Shown here: in pieces, positions 55,815 through 63,710 of the stretch | How the letters are laid out: every line of letters starts with the position of its first letter | How positions within the stretch are numbered: the first letter of the stretch is position 1 | Assembly: GCA_947499635.1 (NCBI GenBank) | Contig: CANMPD010000018.1 | Location: forward strand, 1 to 64,000 | Source: an uncultured Paracoccaceae bacterium | Lineage (GTDB): Bacteria; Pseudomonadota; Alphaproteobacteria; Rhodobacterales; Rhodobacteraceae | Direction of reading: 5' to 3' | DNA: 64,000 nt | Notes under the pieces: generated by a model | What the model was told of the DNA's origin: nothing | What the model saw: the letters and a program-made list of their open reading frames with translations, nothing else | The model's database searches: none | Made by a program: the position numbers and the translations under genes

Positions 55815-57404
55815 TCAGTCGTCGAGCCACAGGTCATACCAGCTGGAAGAGTTCCAACGAGGCGTGTTGTGGTGGTTCTTCAGTTTCTTGGATGTGATCG
55901 AGATAAAGGGATGTTCGATTGCAAAGATAACAGGAAGCTCGTCCATCTCTTGACGTTGGATTGCATGGTACATCTCTGCCCGTTTTATGGGATCAAGCTC
56001 AGAGGCCGCGGTGTCGATTGCCGCGTCCATCACGTCGCTTTGCCAGCCAAACTGGTTTGTCCAAGGTGTACCTGGCGCTTGACCTGAACGCAGCCACACA
56101 GTGGTGGAAACAGCAGGATCCGAGCGGAACTGGTGCCAGCCATTTGCTGTGTCAAAGTCGTAATCACGATACACACCGTTCAAGAACCCAGGCGCATCAT
56201 TTGCCAAAATCTCAACGTCGATGCCAATCTCACGCATCGATTGTGCGTAATATTCACCCCAAAGCTGGGTGTACTCACCCCAAGGGGCAGGGCGGTGACG
56301 TAACTTGAAACGGAAGCCGTCATCTTTGACGGGATAACCCGCTTCGTCGAGCATCTGTTTCGCCAGCTCAACATCGTATTCATATGTTGTCACATCATCA
56401 GTGTAATTCGCAGCACCGGCCTTGGGGATAGGGCCGCGACCAGGTGCAGCAAAACCGCGCATGACCGTATCGATAGCGTAATCAATATCCAACCCGTGAT
56501 ACATCGCCTGCCGTACTTTCAGATCGGCTAGGATTGGATTGCGATGGTTGAATTCAACTGTTGAGTGAGCAACGTTGTTTTCATACCCTTGGGTGCCAAC
56601 GTCAAAACGGTCGTCTTCTGCGAGACGGACAACATCGGCCATGGACACGCCATTGAATCCGGATTCATGGATTTCACCGGCTTCCAATGCAGCGGCTGCG
56701 GCGGATTTATCTTTGATGAAACGCCAAACGATGCGGTCAAGATAGGGGAAACCTTCGCGCCAATAATCGTCGTTTTTCTCAGCCAACACGTATTGGCCAC
56801 GCTCATATTCAACAAATTTGAACGGGCCCGTGCCTACAGGTGCCGTGTTGTATTTATTGCTCAGGATGTCTGTGCCTTCATAAAGGTGCTTGGGCATAGG
56901 GTGGCCCAAGTCAGGCATCGCGGAGACAAACAGATCCAGCGGCATTGGCTTTGAATAATTGAAGACTGCTGTGTGTGGGTCAGTGCAATCGACAGATTCA
57001 AGATTGGCTTGTAGCGAAGACGAGTAATTCAGTAGCTTTTTCCACATCTCGATGGCGGTAAACGCGACGTCATCACACTCGAACGCTTCGCCATCGTGCC
57101 ATCTTACATTTTCCCGCAGCTTCAAGGTAATTGTCAGACCGTCGTCGGAACCTGTCCATTCGGTGGCCAGCACGGGCTCAAAGCCATCATAGCTTTTGTC
57201 GATCAGCGGTTCCACGATTTTCCCGCTGATGTTATAGACGCCCGTGGACGCGCGCAGTGCGGGGTTCAAGGTGCGTTGCTCGGAAATCATATGGATTACC
57301 GCTGTGCCGCCTTTTTTCACATCTTGCGCAGTCGCCGTTCCCGGCATCAGTGCCGCATTTAATGCCAGCCAAGCGACACCCACATTTAATAGCTTTTGTT
57401 TCAT
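55815..57404 (-). CDS. Peptide-type ABC transporter substrate-binding protein
   Basis: 529-residue extracytoplasmic solute-binding protein of family 5 (DppA/OppA/GsiB). Signal peptide cleaved near TATAQD. Family segments include VEPLIDKSYDGFEPVLATEW and LRENVRWHDGEAFECDDVAF. Ligand unknown: peptides, opines or glutathione-like molecules are possible. It is the first gene of the operon and probably most strongly expressed. Five further genes extend this operon downstream to the ATC hydrolase. Confidence 0.93.
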   Translation of the reverse strand: MKQKLLNVGVAWLALNAALMPGTATAQDVKKGGTAVIHMISEQRTLNPALRASTGVYNISGKIVEPLIDKSYDGFEPVLATEWTGSDDGLTITLKLRENVRWHDGEAFECDDVAFTAIEMWKKLLNYSSSLQANLESVDCTDPHTAVFNYSKPMPLDLFVSAMPDLGHPMPKHLYEGTDILSNKYNTAPVGTGPFKFVEYERGQYVLAEKNDDYWREGFPYLDRIVWRFIKDKSAAAAALEAGEIHESGFNGVSMADVVRLAEDDRFDVGTQGYENNVAHSTVEFNHRNPILADLKVRQAMYHGLDIDYAIDTVMRGFAAPGRGPIPKAGAANYTDDVTTYEYDVELAKQMLDEAGYPVKDDGFRFKLRHRPAPWGEYTQLWGEYYAQSMREIGIDVEILANDAPGFLNGVYRDYDFDTANGWHQFRSDPAVSTTVWLRSGQAPGTPWTNQFGWQSDVMDAAIDTAASELDPIKRAEMYHAIQRQEMDELPVIFAIEHPFISITSKKLKNHHNTPRWNSSSWYDLWLDD

Positions 57405-58018
57405 CTCTTACATCCCTGTCGTATGAGTCCGTTTTAGAAACGCATTTTCTCTGTTGTGCCGCAAACTTGCACAGTATCGAAAAATGCGTCAACGAACTTC
57501 CAACAAAATAATAAAAATAAGTATTTGAGACTACCATATGCAATTTTGGTAGTTTAAAATTTCACCGAACGTGGGAATATAGGTGTTAGATAGTGTCTAC
57601 AGGTTGGGTTTGTGACGCGAATACTATGACGAGAGGCGTTTTTGTGCGGGATTTTGTTCAGACGGGATGCTGTATCGGCTTAATATCTCGCGAGAGGATT
57701 GCGGTGTGCAAACATGTTGTGGTTGTGTGGGGCCAAAGGGGTATATCTTGTCTTACAATGTTAGGCCGAATATTTCGCAACGTAGCAATATGACACATAT
57801 ACCCAGTCAAATATCAGATCGGATCGACAGATTTCATACGTCAAAGGGAGACGTCGCATATAAGCCAGCCCTAGAACGTAACCCAGATCGCGTTCGACTT
57901 GACCAAGGTCACTTTATTGGTTGTTGTGCATGAGGCTTTCGAGGGCCCTGCGCTTTGATCGTGTCTTTAGACTAAAGGCAAATGCAATTATTCACAGTTT
58001 TCAGAAGGAGTTTTCTAA
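57405..58018. other. Divergent regulatory region between the ABC operon and the VOC/Lrp genes
   Basis: 614 bp without a supported gene; open frames at 57593-57933 lack ribosome sites and known products. The AT-rich part next to the ABC operon contains the dyad at 57530-57553. Promoters for both directions must lie here. Confidence 0.55.
57530..57553. promoter_or_regulatory. Candidate operator dyad upstream of the ABC operon
   Basis: ACTACCA and TGGTAGT form perfect 7-bp inverted arms with a 10-bp AT-rich spacer, 126-149 bp before the binding-protein ATG and inside an AT-rich tract that is a likely promoter. The Lrp-type regulator encoded nearby is the natural candidate. Confidence 0.55.
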
Positions 58019-58879
58019 ATGTCTCATCCCGTAAAAGGCGTGGATCATTGCTTTGTTTTGGTTGATGACCTTGAGAGATCAGCTGAACAATACCGGGCAC
58101 TTGGCTTTACCCTCGCGCCCCTTGGTCTGCATTCAAAGGCCAAAGGGTCGGCCAATTATACCATCATGTTTCCGGACGATTATTTTGAACTGCTTGGCCT
58201 GTTACAGCCCACACCTTTGAACGAGGCACTCCGCGCAGCACTTACCGATAGTGGACAGGGTCTGCATGCCATCGCATGTCGGATTGGTACGGCAGAAGAT
58301 GCGGCCAAAGCGCTGACCGAACTGGAGATCGCTACACATGGTCTTGGCAGTTTTGAGCGGCCTGTTGACCTGCCAAATGGGGGCAAAGGTGTTGCTGCAT
58401 TTTCGACGCTATCTTTCGACAAGAGCGAAGTGCCGATGGGATCGGTCTTTATGTGTCAGCACAAAACACCTGAAACTGTGTGGCTGCCGGAATTGCTGAC
58501 ACATGCCAATACTGCTTGCGGTTTGGATGCGATACTCATTGTTACAGATAAACCAAACGAAGATGCCAAACGCTATGCACGGCTATGGGCGGAGGGAGAG
58601 GTTGTGCCTTCTACTGAGGGCTACACTGTACACACAGGGAGCAATTCAGCGCCTTTAAAGCTCATCACGGCTGAACAAATGTCTGCTTGTTATCCTGATA
58701 TGGATTTGTCCCATGCTCCAACAGGGGTGTTTTCTGGGTTGCAAATCAAGGTTAAGGACCTGGATGCGGCCACACGCTGCCTGGAGAATGCAGACACCCC
58801 GTCCATTAAGACCGAGCGCGGCCTGGCTGTTGCCCCGCAATATGCCTCTGGCGTGGTTTTGGAGTTTGTATCTGCATGA
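58019..58879 (+). CDS. VOC-superfamily (glyoxalase-like) protein
   Basis: 286 residues with two VOC/bleomycin-resistance-fold modules: GVDHCFVLVDDLERSAEQYRALGF at the start and a second part near residue 145. A glyoxalase_3-like or isomerase/dioxygenase role is possible, but not all metal ligands are clear. GGAG lies 8 nt before the ATG. Its stop overlaps the Lrp gene start (ATGA), so the two form an operon. Confidence 0.85.
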   Translation: MSHPVKGVDHCFVLVDDLERSAEQYRALGFTLAPLGLHSKAKGSANYTIMFPDDYFELLGLLQPTPLNEALRAALTDSGQGLHAIACRIGTAEDAAKALTELEIATHGLGSFERPVDLPNGGKGVAAFSTLSFDKSEVPMGSVFMCQHKTPETVWLPELLTHANTACGLDAILIVTDKPNEDAKRYARLWAEGEVVPSTEGYTVHTGSNSAPLKLITAEQMSACYPDMDLSHAPTGVFSGLQIKVKDLDAATRCLENADTPSIKTERGLAVAPQYASGVVLEFVSA

Positions 58880-59385
58880 GCGAGAAAATTCGAAAAACGG
58901 GCAGCAAGTCGATTGATAAAATTACCTTTGATGACATCGATCAGAAGATATTAGACATCTTGCAAAAAGATTCTGATACAGTTGTAAACACCATTTCCGA
59001 GGCGGTTGGATTGTCGGTCACCCCTTGCTGGCGGCGGATCAAGCGGATGGAAGAGGCGGGGCTCATCATGAAGCGGGTTGTTCTGGTGGATCAGGCCCGT
59101 GCGAATGTCTCGTTGACAGTTTTTGTCGGCGTGACAGCCTCCCGCCATGAGATCGGATGGCTGGAAAAATTCTGTGCGCTGATTGATGAGATACCTGAAG
59201 TTGTGGAGGCATATCGCCTGACAGGCACTGTCGATTATATTCTGAAAGTTGTTGTTCCTGATATGGCGGCCTATGATCAAGTATATAAACTCATGATCGA
59301 AAAGCTAGACTTTAGTCAGGTCAATTCGATGATCTCTATGGAAGAATTGAAGTTCACAACGGCTATCCCGACCAAATATTTGTAG
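58876..59385 (+). CDS. Lrp/AsnC-family transcriptional regulator
   Basis: 169 residues: N-terminal helix-turn-helix (DQKILDILQKDSDTVVNTISEAVGLSVTPCWRRIKRMEEAGLI in segments) and a C-terminal RAM (ligand-binding) domain (VVEAYRLTGTVDYILKVVV). Lrp-type proteins bind amino acids, which fits control of the divergent peptide-type ABC operon and its amino-acid enzymes. Cotranscribed with the VOC gene by 4-nt overlap. Confidence 0.93.
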   Translation: MSEKIRKTGSKSIDKITFDDIDQKILDILQKDSDTVVNTISEAVGLSVTPCWRRIKRMEEAGLIMKRVVLVDQARANVSLTVFVGVTASRHEIGWLEKFCALIDEIPEVVEAYRLTGTVDYILKVVVPDMAAYDQVYKLMIEKLDFSQVNSMISMEELKFTTAIPTKYL

Positions 59386-59395
59386 ACGTACGGTA

Positions 59396-59551
59396 GTCTT
59401 TGATGTCCTTGATAACATCGCTGGCATGCTCATTGGGTCGATAACTGGCGATAGTGGTTCAGGTGCTGGGTATTTCGTCGATCGATTCGATCAGATGATT
59501 GATGATCTTGCCGACTATGCTAATGAAACTGGGTCGAACCTAAACGAATAG
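59396..59551 (+). pseudogene. Possible 3' fragment of an unidentified gene
   Basis: A plus-strand frame of about 50 residues (DNIAGMLIGSITGDSGSGAG, then a DRFDQMIDDLAD tail) ends at 59551. It has no ribosome site, no start codon near its upstream end and looks like the C-terminal piece of a longer protein. It may be coincidence. Confidence 0.2.
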
Positions 59552-59841
59552 CTACCTTGGCTCTCATCGGCTTCCAGAACGCGTCTGAGCATGGCTGGGC
59601 GGCCTTTGCGAAGCTCCAAGGTAATCCGGGGTTGGCTGGCGTTCCATTCTTCGTCCGAAACGTCCATGACACGTTTGAAACGGGCGATGGGCAGATATGC
59701 CAGATTCAGGCTTTCGAGATCGACGCGGCAATCATGGTCCAGCATTTCTTCGCGTGCGTCGGCCAAGGCGTTTTTTGACAGCCCGCGACGGTCCAGCCAA
59801 TCAAGGTACTGGTCAAGTTGGGCCTTAAAGTAGATCGTCAC
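59515..59841 (-). pseudogene. Fragment of an uncharacterised protein, probably decayed
   Basis: An open frame of about 108 residues (IYFKAQLDQYLDWLDRRGLS, later ARFKRVMDVSDEEWNASQP) with a GTG or no proper start and a frame that continues upstream only to a stop. It sits among other remnants. The composition is protein-like, so it is probably the rest of a real gene. I do not recognise the family. Confidence 0.4.
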
Positions 59842-59892
59842 CTTTTCGCGTATCTCGCTTTAGGGCTGATAGCAGTCGTCTGGTGTGATCGC

Positions 59893-60114
59893 TCAAGCTG
59901 GTGGCGGGGCATTTTGCGCAAAACCACACGCTGCATTATTGCAAGTGCTGTAGGCCCGGATTGTCGAAGAGGATTTGAATTCGTAGCTTGATAGGTCAAA
60001 CCCACATTTCATAAAAAGTGCTTCGAGCTTTTCACGGGGATCTTCGTCACCCGCCGCCATGTCCAGAATGAACTTGGCTAGCTAGTTTGCGTCACGGGGT
60101 CTTTTGGGTTTATC
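59893..60114 (-). pseudogene. Broken gene with in-frame amber codon (RPRDxN-LAK family)
   Basis: On the minus strand the frame reads DKPKRPRDAN, then TAG at 60082-60084, then LAKFILDMAAGDEDP and about 47 more residues to a TGA. The KRPRD-N-Q-LAK-ID.A.GE pattern is common in small hypothetical alphaproteobacterial proteins, where Q is expected at the stop position (CAG to TAG). It therefore looks like a recent nonsense mutation followed by divergence of the tail. Confidence 0.55.
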
Positions 60115-60179
60115 TGTCCTAACATCACGATAAGTGCTGCCTCGCGCGAGGGCAAACTTTTATATTTCAAAGTGACCCA

Positions 60180-60917
60180 CTACCAAGTTGAAATAGTCGG
60201 TTCCGTTTTTGGTCGGGTAACTATAATGGAGACGTTAAATGGGTGGGTAGAATCTTTACCCCAAAGCTCGACATGCGTTTCCTGACTATACAAAACGCCA
60301 TGAATGGTTAGATTTGCGCTCTCATTTTCGATTTCGGTGTAGTAACTTGATGACCAGTCCAATTTTCCTATCGATTTTGAACCAAGCGCTTTTGGATTAC
60401 CAATTGCCGATAAGTCAGTGAACCAAAATTGGCACAATCTCCTATCTGAATTGCTTAACAACAATTCGGCAAAATTGGTTCCTTCCGGACTAGCTAAGAA
60501 AATATTCTTCAGAGAAGTCCTATCGTGATTAACTGTAAATGCTTCAAGATCCCTGGAGGATCGTTCCAAAAGTGAAGATGCATGATTTTCCCAGAGTTCA
60601 GTGTTTGAGGCTACCCATGCCTGTAGATCCGCCAGAGACATGCCATTAACGACATCGGGGTTCTTCTTATGCGCCACATCAATCGCAGCTCTGTAAACGG
60701 AGTGCTCAATCGCCGAACTTTCAAGCAGGTTTTCATGTTCTTGATAAAGTGACCATCCTCCGTCAAGCAGTCGATTAACAAGATCACTGTCTCTCATTTG
60801 CGGATCGCTACACGCTCTTAAGGCTTTCTCCATGTCAAAACCAAAAGCTGGAACCAGACCCAAACAGAGAAAACTGGCAGCGAGAAATGATCGAGTCGCG
60901 ACCAAAGAAATGTACAT
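60180..60917 (-). CDS. Hypothetical exported protein
   Basis: 245 residues with a signal peptide (hydrophobic residues 8-24, cleaved near AFGFD). The mature part is mostly helical then beta-rich, with two Cys at about 36 and 163 that could form a disulfide. GGGAGAG precedes the ATG. Codon use is more AT-rich than its neighbours, which with the adjacent remnants and insertion sequence suggests acquisition by transfer. No family recognised. Confidence 0.6.
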   Translation of the reverse strand: MYISLVATRSFLAASFLCLGLVPAFGFDMEKALRACSDPQMRDSDLVNRLLDGGWSLYQEHENLLESSAIEHSVYRAAIDVAHKKNPDVVNGMSLADLQAWVASNTELWENHASSLLERSSRDLEAFTVNHDRTSLKNIFLASPEGTNFAELLLSNSDRRLCQFWFTDLSAIGNPKALGSKSIGKLDWSSSYYTEIENESANLTIHGVLYSQETHVELWGKDSTHPFNVSIIVTRPKTEPTISTW

Positions 60918-61326
60918 TCAAAGACTCTCCCAATTTGTCGGATAACGGTACTATTTCGCCTATCTGTGTCAACAGATTAGGTTACTGAATGTGGAAATGC
61001 ACTACGTCAGCGTCTTCCCTGCCGACTCGCGTCGTAAATTTCGACAATGAACCCTATTGAATTCTAGAGGCGCCAAACAGCGGACTTTGGAGCTGCTGCT
61101 GCGAATTAGTGTTTTGTCCCGCAGACTTCCAGTTCGCCCAGTGCTCGATTTCGCGCTTGCAGCGAATGTCTCTTCTGACGGGCTGCGCTGCAGAATCGAG
61201 AGATAGGGAGGAACGGTAGTTCAGGGCCGTTCGCAGCCTGCAAGTATTGCGTAATTGATGGAGAACGCACCTTGGGCTAAGCAATGATTGCTGCTAAGGG
61301 CTGGAAAAGTTCATGAGGACACCGCG
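60918..61326. other. Intergenic region, no gene seen
   Basis: About 400 bp with no ORF having a start signal or recognised product on either strand. A palindrome AATGTACATT covers the start codon of the hypothetical gene at its left edge. Probably decayed DNA. Confidence 0.5.
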
Positions 61327-61656
61327 ATGATCACACCAACTTCGTTTTTCAAAGACAACCTGCAACTGCTGCCTTCAATTGAGGAAGTTACTCACATCAA
61401 TATCATCGATCACGCGGGCAAAGTTGTCGACAGAATCGAGAACCAGCCTGGCAAGCAGGGCTCTTTGATCGTGTATCAATACCTTGAGCGAAGTTTTGGG
61501 ACCCTAAACCCCCAAGCAGCATTGCATGGTCTGGAAGTATTTGCCGAACATACTGAAGATGCGAAGAACCGCCCAGGCGCGCACCCCAACATTGATAGGC
61601 TTTTAGAAATCCTCGAAAATGGCACCGCTTTGAATATTCAGGTTGTGAAAACCTAA
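61327..61656 (+). CDS. DUF2322 family protein
   Basis: 109 residues; ATG at 61327 follows GAGGA. The segment RIENQPGKQGSLIVYQYLERSFG with the later AEHTEDAKNRPGAHPNIDRL matches the uncharacterised DUF2322 family (PF10084) as remembered. Function unknown; small cytosolic. It stands alone between a decayed region and the insertion sequence. Confidence 0.8.
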   Translation: MITPTSFFKDNLQLLPSIEEVTHINIIDHAGKVVDRIENQPGKQGSLIVYQYLERSFGTLNPQAALHGLEVFAEHTEDAKNRPGAHPNIDRLLEILENGTALNIQVVKT

Positions 61657-61905
61657 AGTTGCAACCTTCGGGGGTTAGGCTGTGCACGAATTGCCCAGCC
61701 GCTTAATCAATATGCGGAACTACACCTCAAATGACCGTTTTGGGGAAGCCGCACCGCAGCAACAACAAGCTTGTCCAAGGTCCGGTTAGGGCCGCTCTTG
61801 CTTATGCAGCTTATCCGACAGCTCAACATACTGCGTTCGGTCTAAGGACCGCAAAGAGCCCAAAATAACGTATGCTGCGATTTGCACGAAGGTCCGTTCT
61901 AAGCC
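61657..61905. other. Spacer between DUF2322 gene and insertion sequence
   Basis: About 250 bp with no gene. It ends in the candidate target duplication AGCC (61902-61905). Confidence 0.5.
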
Positions 61906-61906
61906 G

Positions 61907-61921
61907 ATTCTGTTGAAAAAC
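61907..61921. repeat. Left terminal inverted repeat of the insertion sequence
   Basis: ATTCTGTTGAAAAAC, exact reverse complement of 63413-63427. Confidence 0.9.
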
Positions 61922-61946
61922 AACGTGTTGCGAGCGCAGAAAGTGA

Positions 61947-61992
61947 CGCCTTGAACTGGGCGCGAGCGCCTTGAACTGGGCGCGAGCGCCTT
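61947..61992. repeat. 20-bp tandem repeat inside the left end of the insertion sequence
   Basis: cgccttgaactgggcgcgag occurs twice (61947-61966, 61967-61986) plus six further bases. It lies between the left inverted repeat and the transposase stop. Each junction contains GGCGC-GA-GCGCC, a small hairpin that may stop the transposase transcript. Confidence 0.9.
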
Positions 61993-61997
61993 TTGTA

Positions 61998-63383
61998 TCA
62001 GGCTTTGCTCGTTTGCTGCGGTGCAGGAAAGATCTTGGCTAATTTACGGAGATTTTGAGCGGTGGCTGCGAGGAGGAATTCATCATTTGCACCGCATGGC
62101 CCACGTAATCTTAATCGTCCCAATCCGAGGATGCGTTTGAGGTGGGCGAAGAGCATCTCAACCTTCTTTCTGAGCCGCATCGAGACCACATACTGCTTGG
62201 TTTTGGCGATATCGCGGGCGACCTGACGAGCGCCTTCATGTTCTTCACGCATGATCTTACGCGCATCGGCGTTCGGACAGCATTTCATCTTTGATGGGCA
62301 AGCCTGACAGGTATGTTTCAGTGCCTGGTATTTGGCGACGCCTTTGCCGGTCGGCCCACGATTTGGATTAGAATAGTTGCGCCGGAATTGCTTGAGCGGC
62401 TCACCTTCTGGACAGATGTATTGGTTGTTTGCGGCATCCCATTCAAAGTCAGCGCGAGACCAAGTGCCGTCTGTGCGACCAGATTTATCTAGCACGGGAA
62501 TGTGGGGTTTGATGTTGCGATCAACGAGCCAACCAAGCATTGGCTCAGATCCATAGGCACTGTCTGCTATCAGTCGCTCAGGGTTGATGTCATGTAGATC
62601 TTTGATCCGGTCCAACATGGTGCGCACAGACCCGACTTCAGCCTGTCGGATCGACCGCGTGCCTTCAACGTCTACGATCACGCTATGATCGGTATCGATC
62701 AGGTAATTGGTCGAATAACTGAAGAATGCTGGCCCTTTGCGCGCGGCGGTCCACTGACTGGCGGGATCAGAATGTGACGTGAACTTGGGATCGACTTTCG
62801 ATGCTGCGCCAAAAGCCGCGTCATCGAGGACGTCTAAATATTCTTTCACAGCGCGCGGCGCATCAGCTGGGGCAATGGTGCTGTGATCCCAGTCTTCCTT
62901 TGGTGTAGAGTTCTGTTTATTTGCGTCAGCTTCGATCAAGCTGGCATCTGCCGCAAGGCGCTGGCCGCTCACCAAGCCATCCGCAATGCACCGGGCGACG
63001 GTCTTCTCGAACAAATGCCGCAGGAGCTTGCTTTGCCGGAACCGTCCGTGCCGGTTCTGGGAGAAGGTGGAGTGGTTGGGCACAGGATCAGACAAATCGA
63101 GGCGACAGAACCAGCGGTATGCCAAGTTCAGATGTACTTCTTCGCACAGACGGCGTTCAGACCTGATCCCGAAACAATATCCTACAAGCAACATGCGGAT
63201 CAGCAGTTCCGGGTCGATAGATGGACGGCCTGTGTGGCTGTAAAATTCGGCCAGATATTGGCGGATATCGTCCAGATCAACGAACCGATCAATCGAGCGT
63301 AGCAGATGGTCTTGCGGGACATGACCCTCCAGCGAAAACTCATAAAATAGCGCCGCCTGTGCTTCCTGCTTCGGTCCCATCAT
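61998..63383 (-). CDS. IS1182-family transposase
   Basis: 461-residue DDE transposase. N-terminal domain of the IS1182/IS5 kind (DHLLRSIDRFVDLDDIRQ, RPSIDPELLIRMLLVGYCFG). Catalytic acids are likely in LAADASLIEADANK, LIADSAYGSEPMLGW and KKVEMLFAHLKRILGLG. A Cys cluster (CQACPSKMKCCP) lies before the last acid, typical of the family. Start at ATG 63383 has GGAGGA 7 nt upstream; an in-frame TTG at 63398 is possible. No frameshift or stop. Confidence 0.94.
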   Translation of the reverse strand: MMGPKQEAQAALFYEFSLEGHVPQDHLLRSIDRFVDLDDIRQYLAEFYSHTGRPSIDPELLIRMLLVGYCFGIRSERRLCEEVHLNLAYRWFCRLDLSDPVPNHSTFSQNRHGRFRQSKLLRHLFEKTVARCIADGLVSGQRLAADASLIEADANKQNSTPKEDWDHSTIAPADAPRAVKEYLDVLDDAAFGAASKVDPKFTSHSDPASQWTAARKGPAFFSYSTNYLIDTDHSVIVDVEGTRSIRQAEVGSVRTMLDRIKDLHDINPERLIADSAYGSEPMLGWLVDRNIKPHIPVLDKSGRTDGTWSRADFEWDAANNQYICPEGEPLKQFRRNYSNPNRGPTGKGVAKYQALKHTCQACPSKMKCCPNADARKIMREEHEGARQVARDIAKTKQYVVSMRLRKKVEMLFAHLKRILGLGRLRLRGPCGANDEFLLAATAQNLRKLAKIFPAPQQTSKA

Positions 63384-63412
63384 CGCCAAATCCTCCAACC
63401 AATAAAGGAAGA

Positions 63413-63427
63413 GTTTTTCAACAGAAT
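63413..63427. repeat. Right terminal inverted repeat of the insertion sequence
   Basis: GTTTTTCAACAGAAT, exact reverse complement of 61907-61921. Confidence 0.9.
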
Positions 63428-63432
63428 TAGCC

Positions 63433-63710
63433 CAATTCGGACATTCATCTTGCTGGCCCTAATAACCTCTGCACCCACACAGTTGTCTTTTTTGTTGTGC
63501 CTTAACCGGAACTGAGTAAACCGTCGGTTGCCGACCTAGTGGCTTTGCAATTCCAGCTACTTCACCAAGCTCCGCCGACAGTGGGCTGATCAAATCCACA
63601 AATTTGCCGAAGCCTAGCAGTCAAACTACATGCAGAAAGTTTATTATGACTTGCCGCAAACAAACTGTTGCGAAAATAATCTAGGCAAAAGTACCATGGC
63701 TGTCGAAGTG
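63433..63710. other. Spacer right of the insertion sequence, no gene seen
   Basis: About 280 bp with no supported ORF. The left part (caattcggacattcatc) joins the sequence left of the element into an imperfect dyad if the element is removed. Confidence 0.5.

Larger units (their letters stand above)
61906..63428 (-). mobile_element. Complete IS1182-type insertion sequence
   Basis: 1523 bp carrying one transposase gene. Perfect 15-bp terminal inverted repeats: ATTCTGTTGAAAAAC (61907-61921) and GTTTTTCAACAGAAT (63413-63427). The 4-bp AGCC at 61902-61905 and 63429-63432 flanks it symmetrically with one extra base on each side, so it is a candidate target-site duplication. The transposase frame is intact, so the element may be active. 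Confidence 0.85.

Noticed and set aside
57593-57933. Small plus-strand ORFs in the ABC/VOC divergent region
   Set aside because: No ribosome sites, no homology recognised, overlapping frames; expected in a 600-bp spacer.
61054-61284. Minus-strand 76-codon ORF next to DUF2322
   Set aside because: No ribosome site and atypical composition; treated as decayed non-coding DNA.
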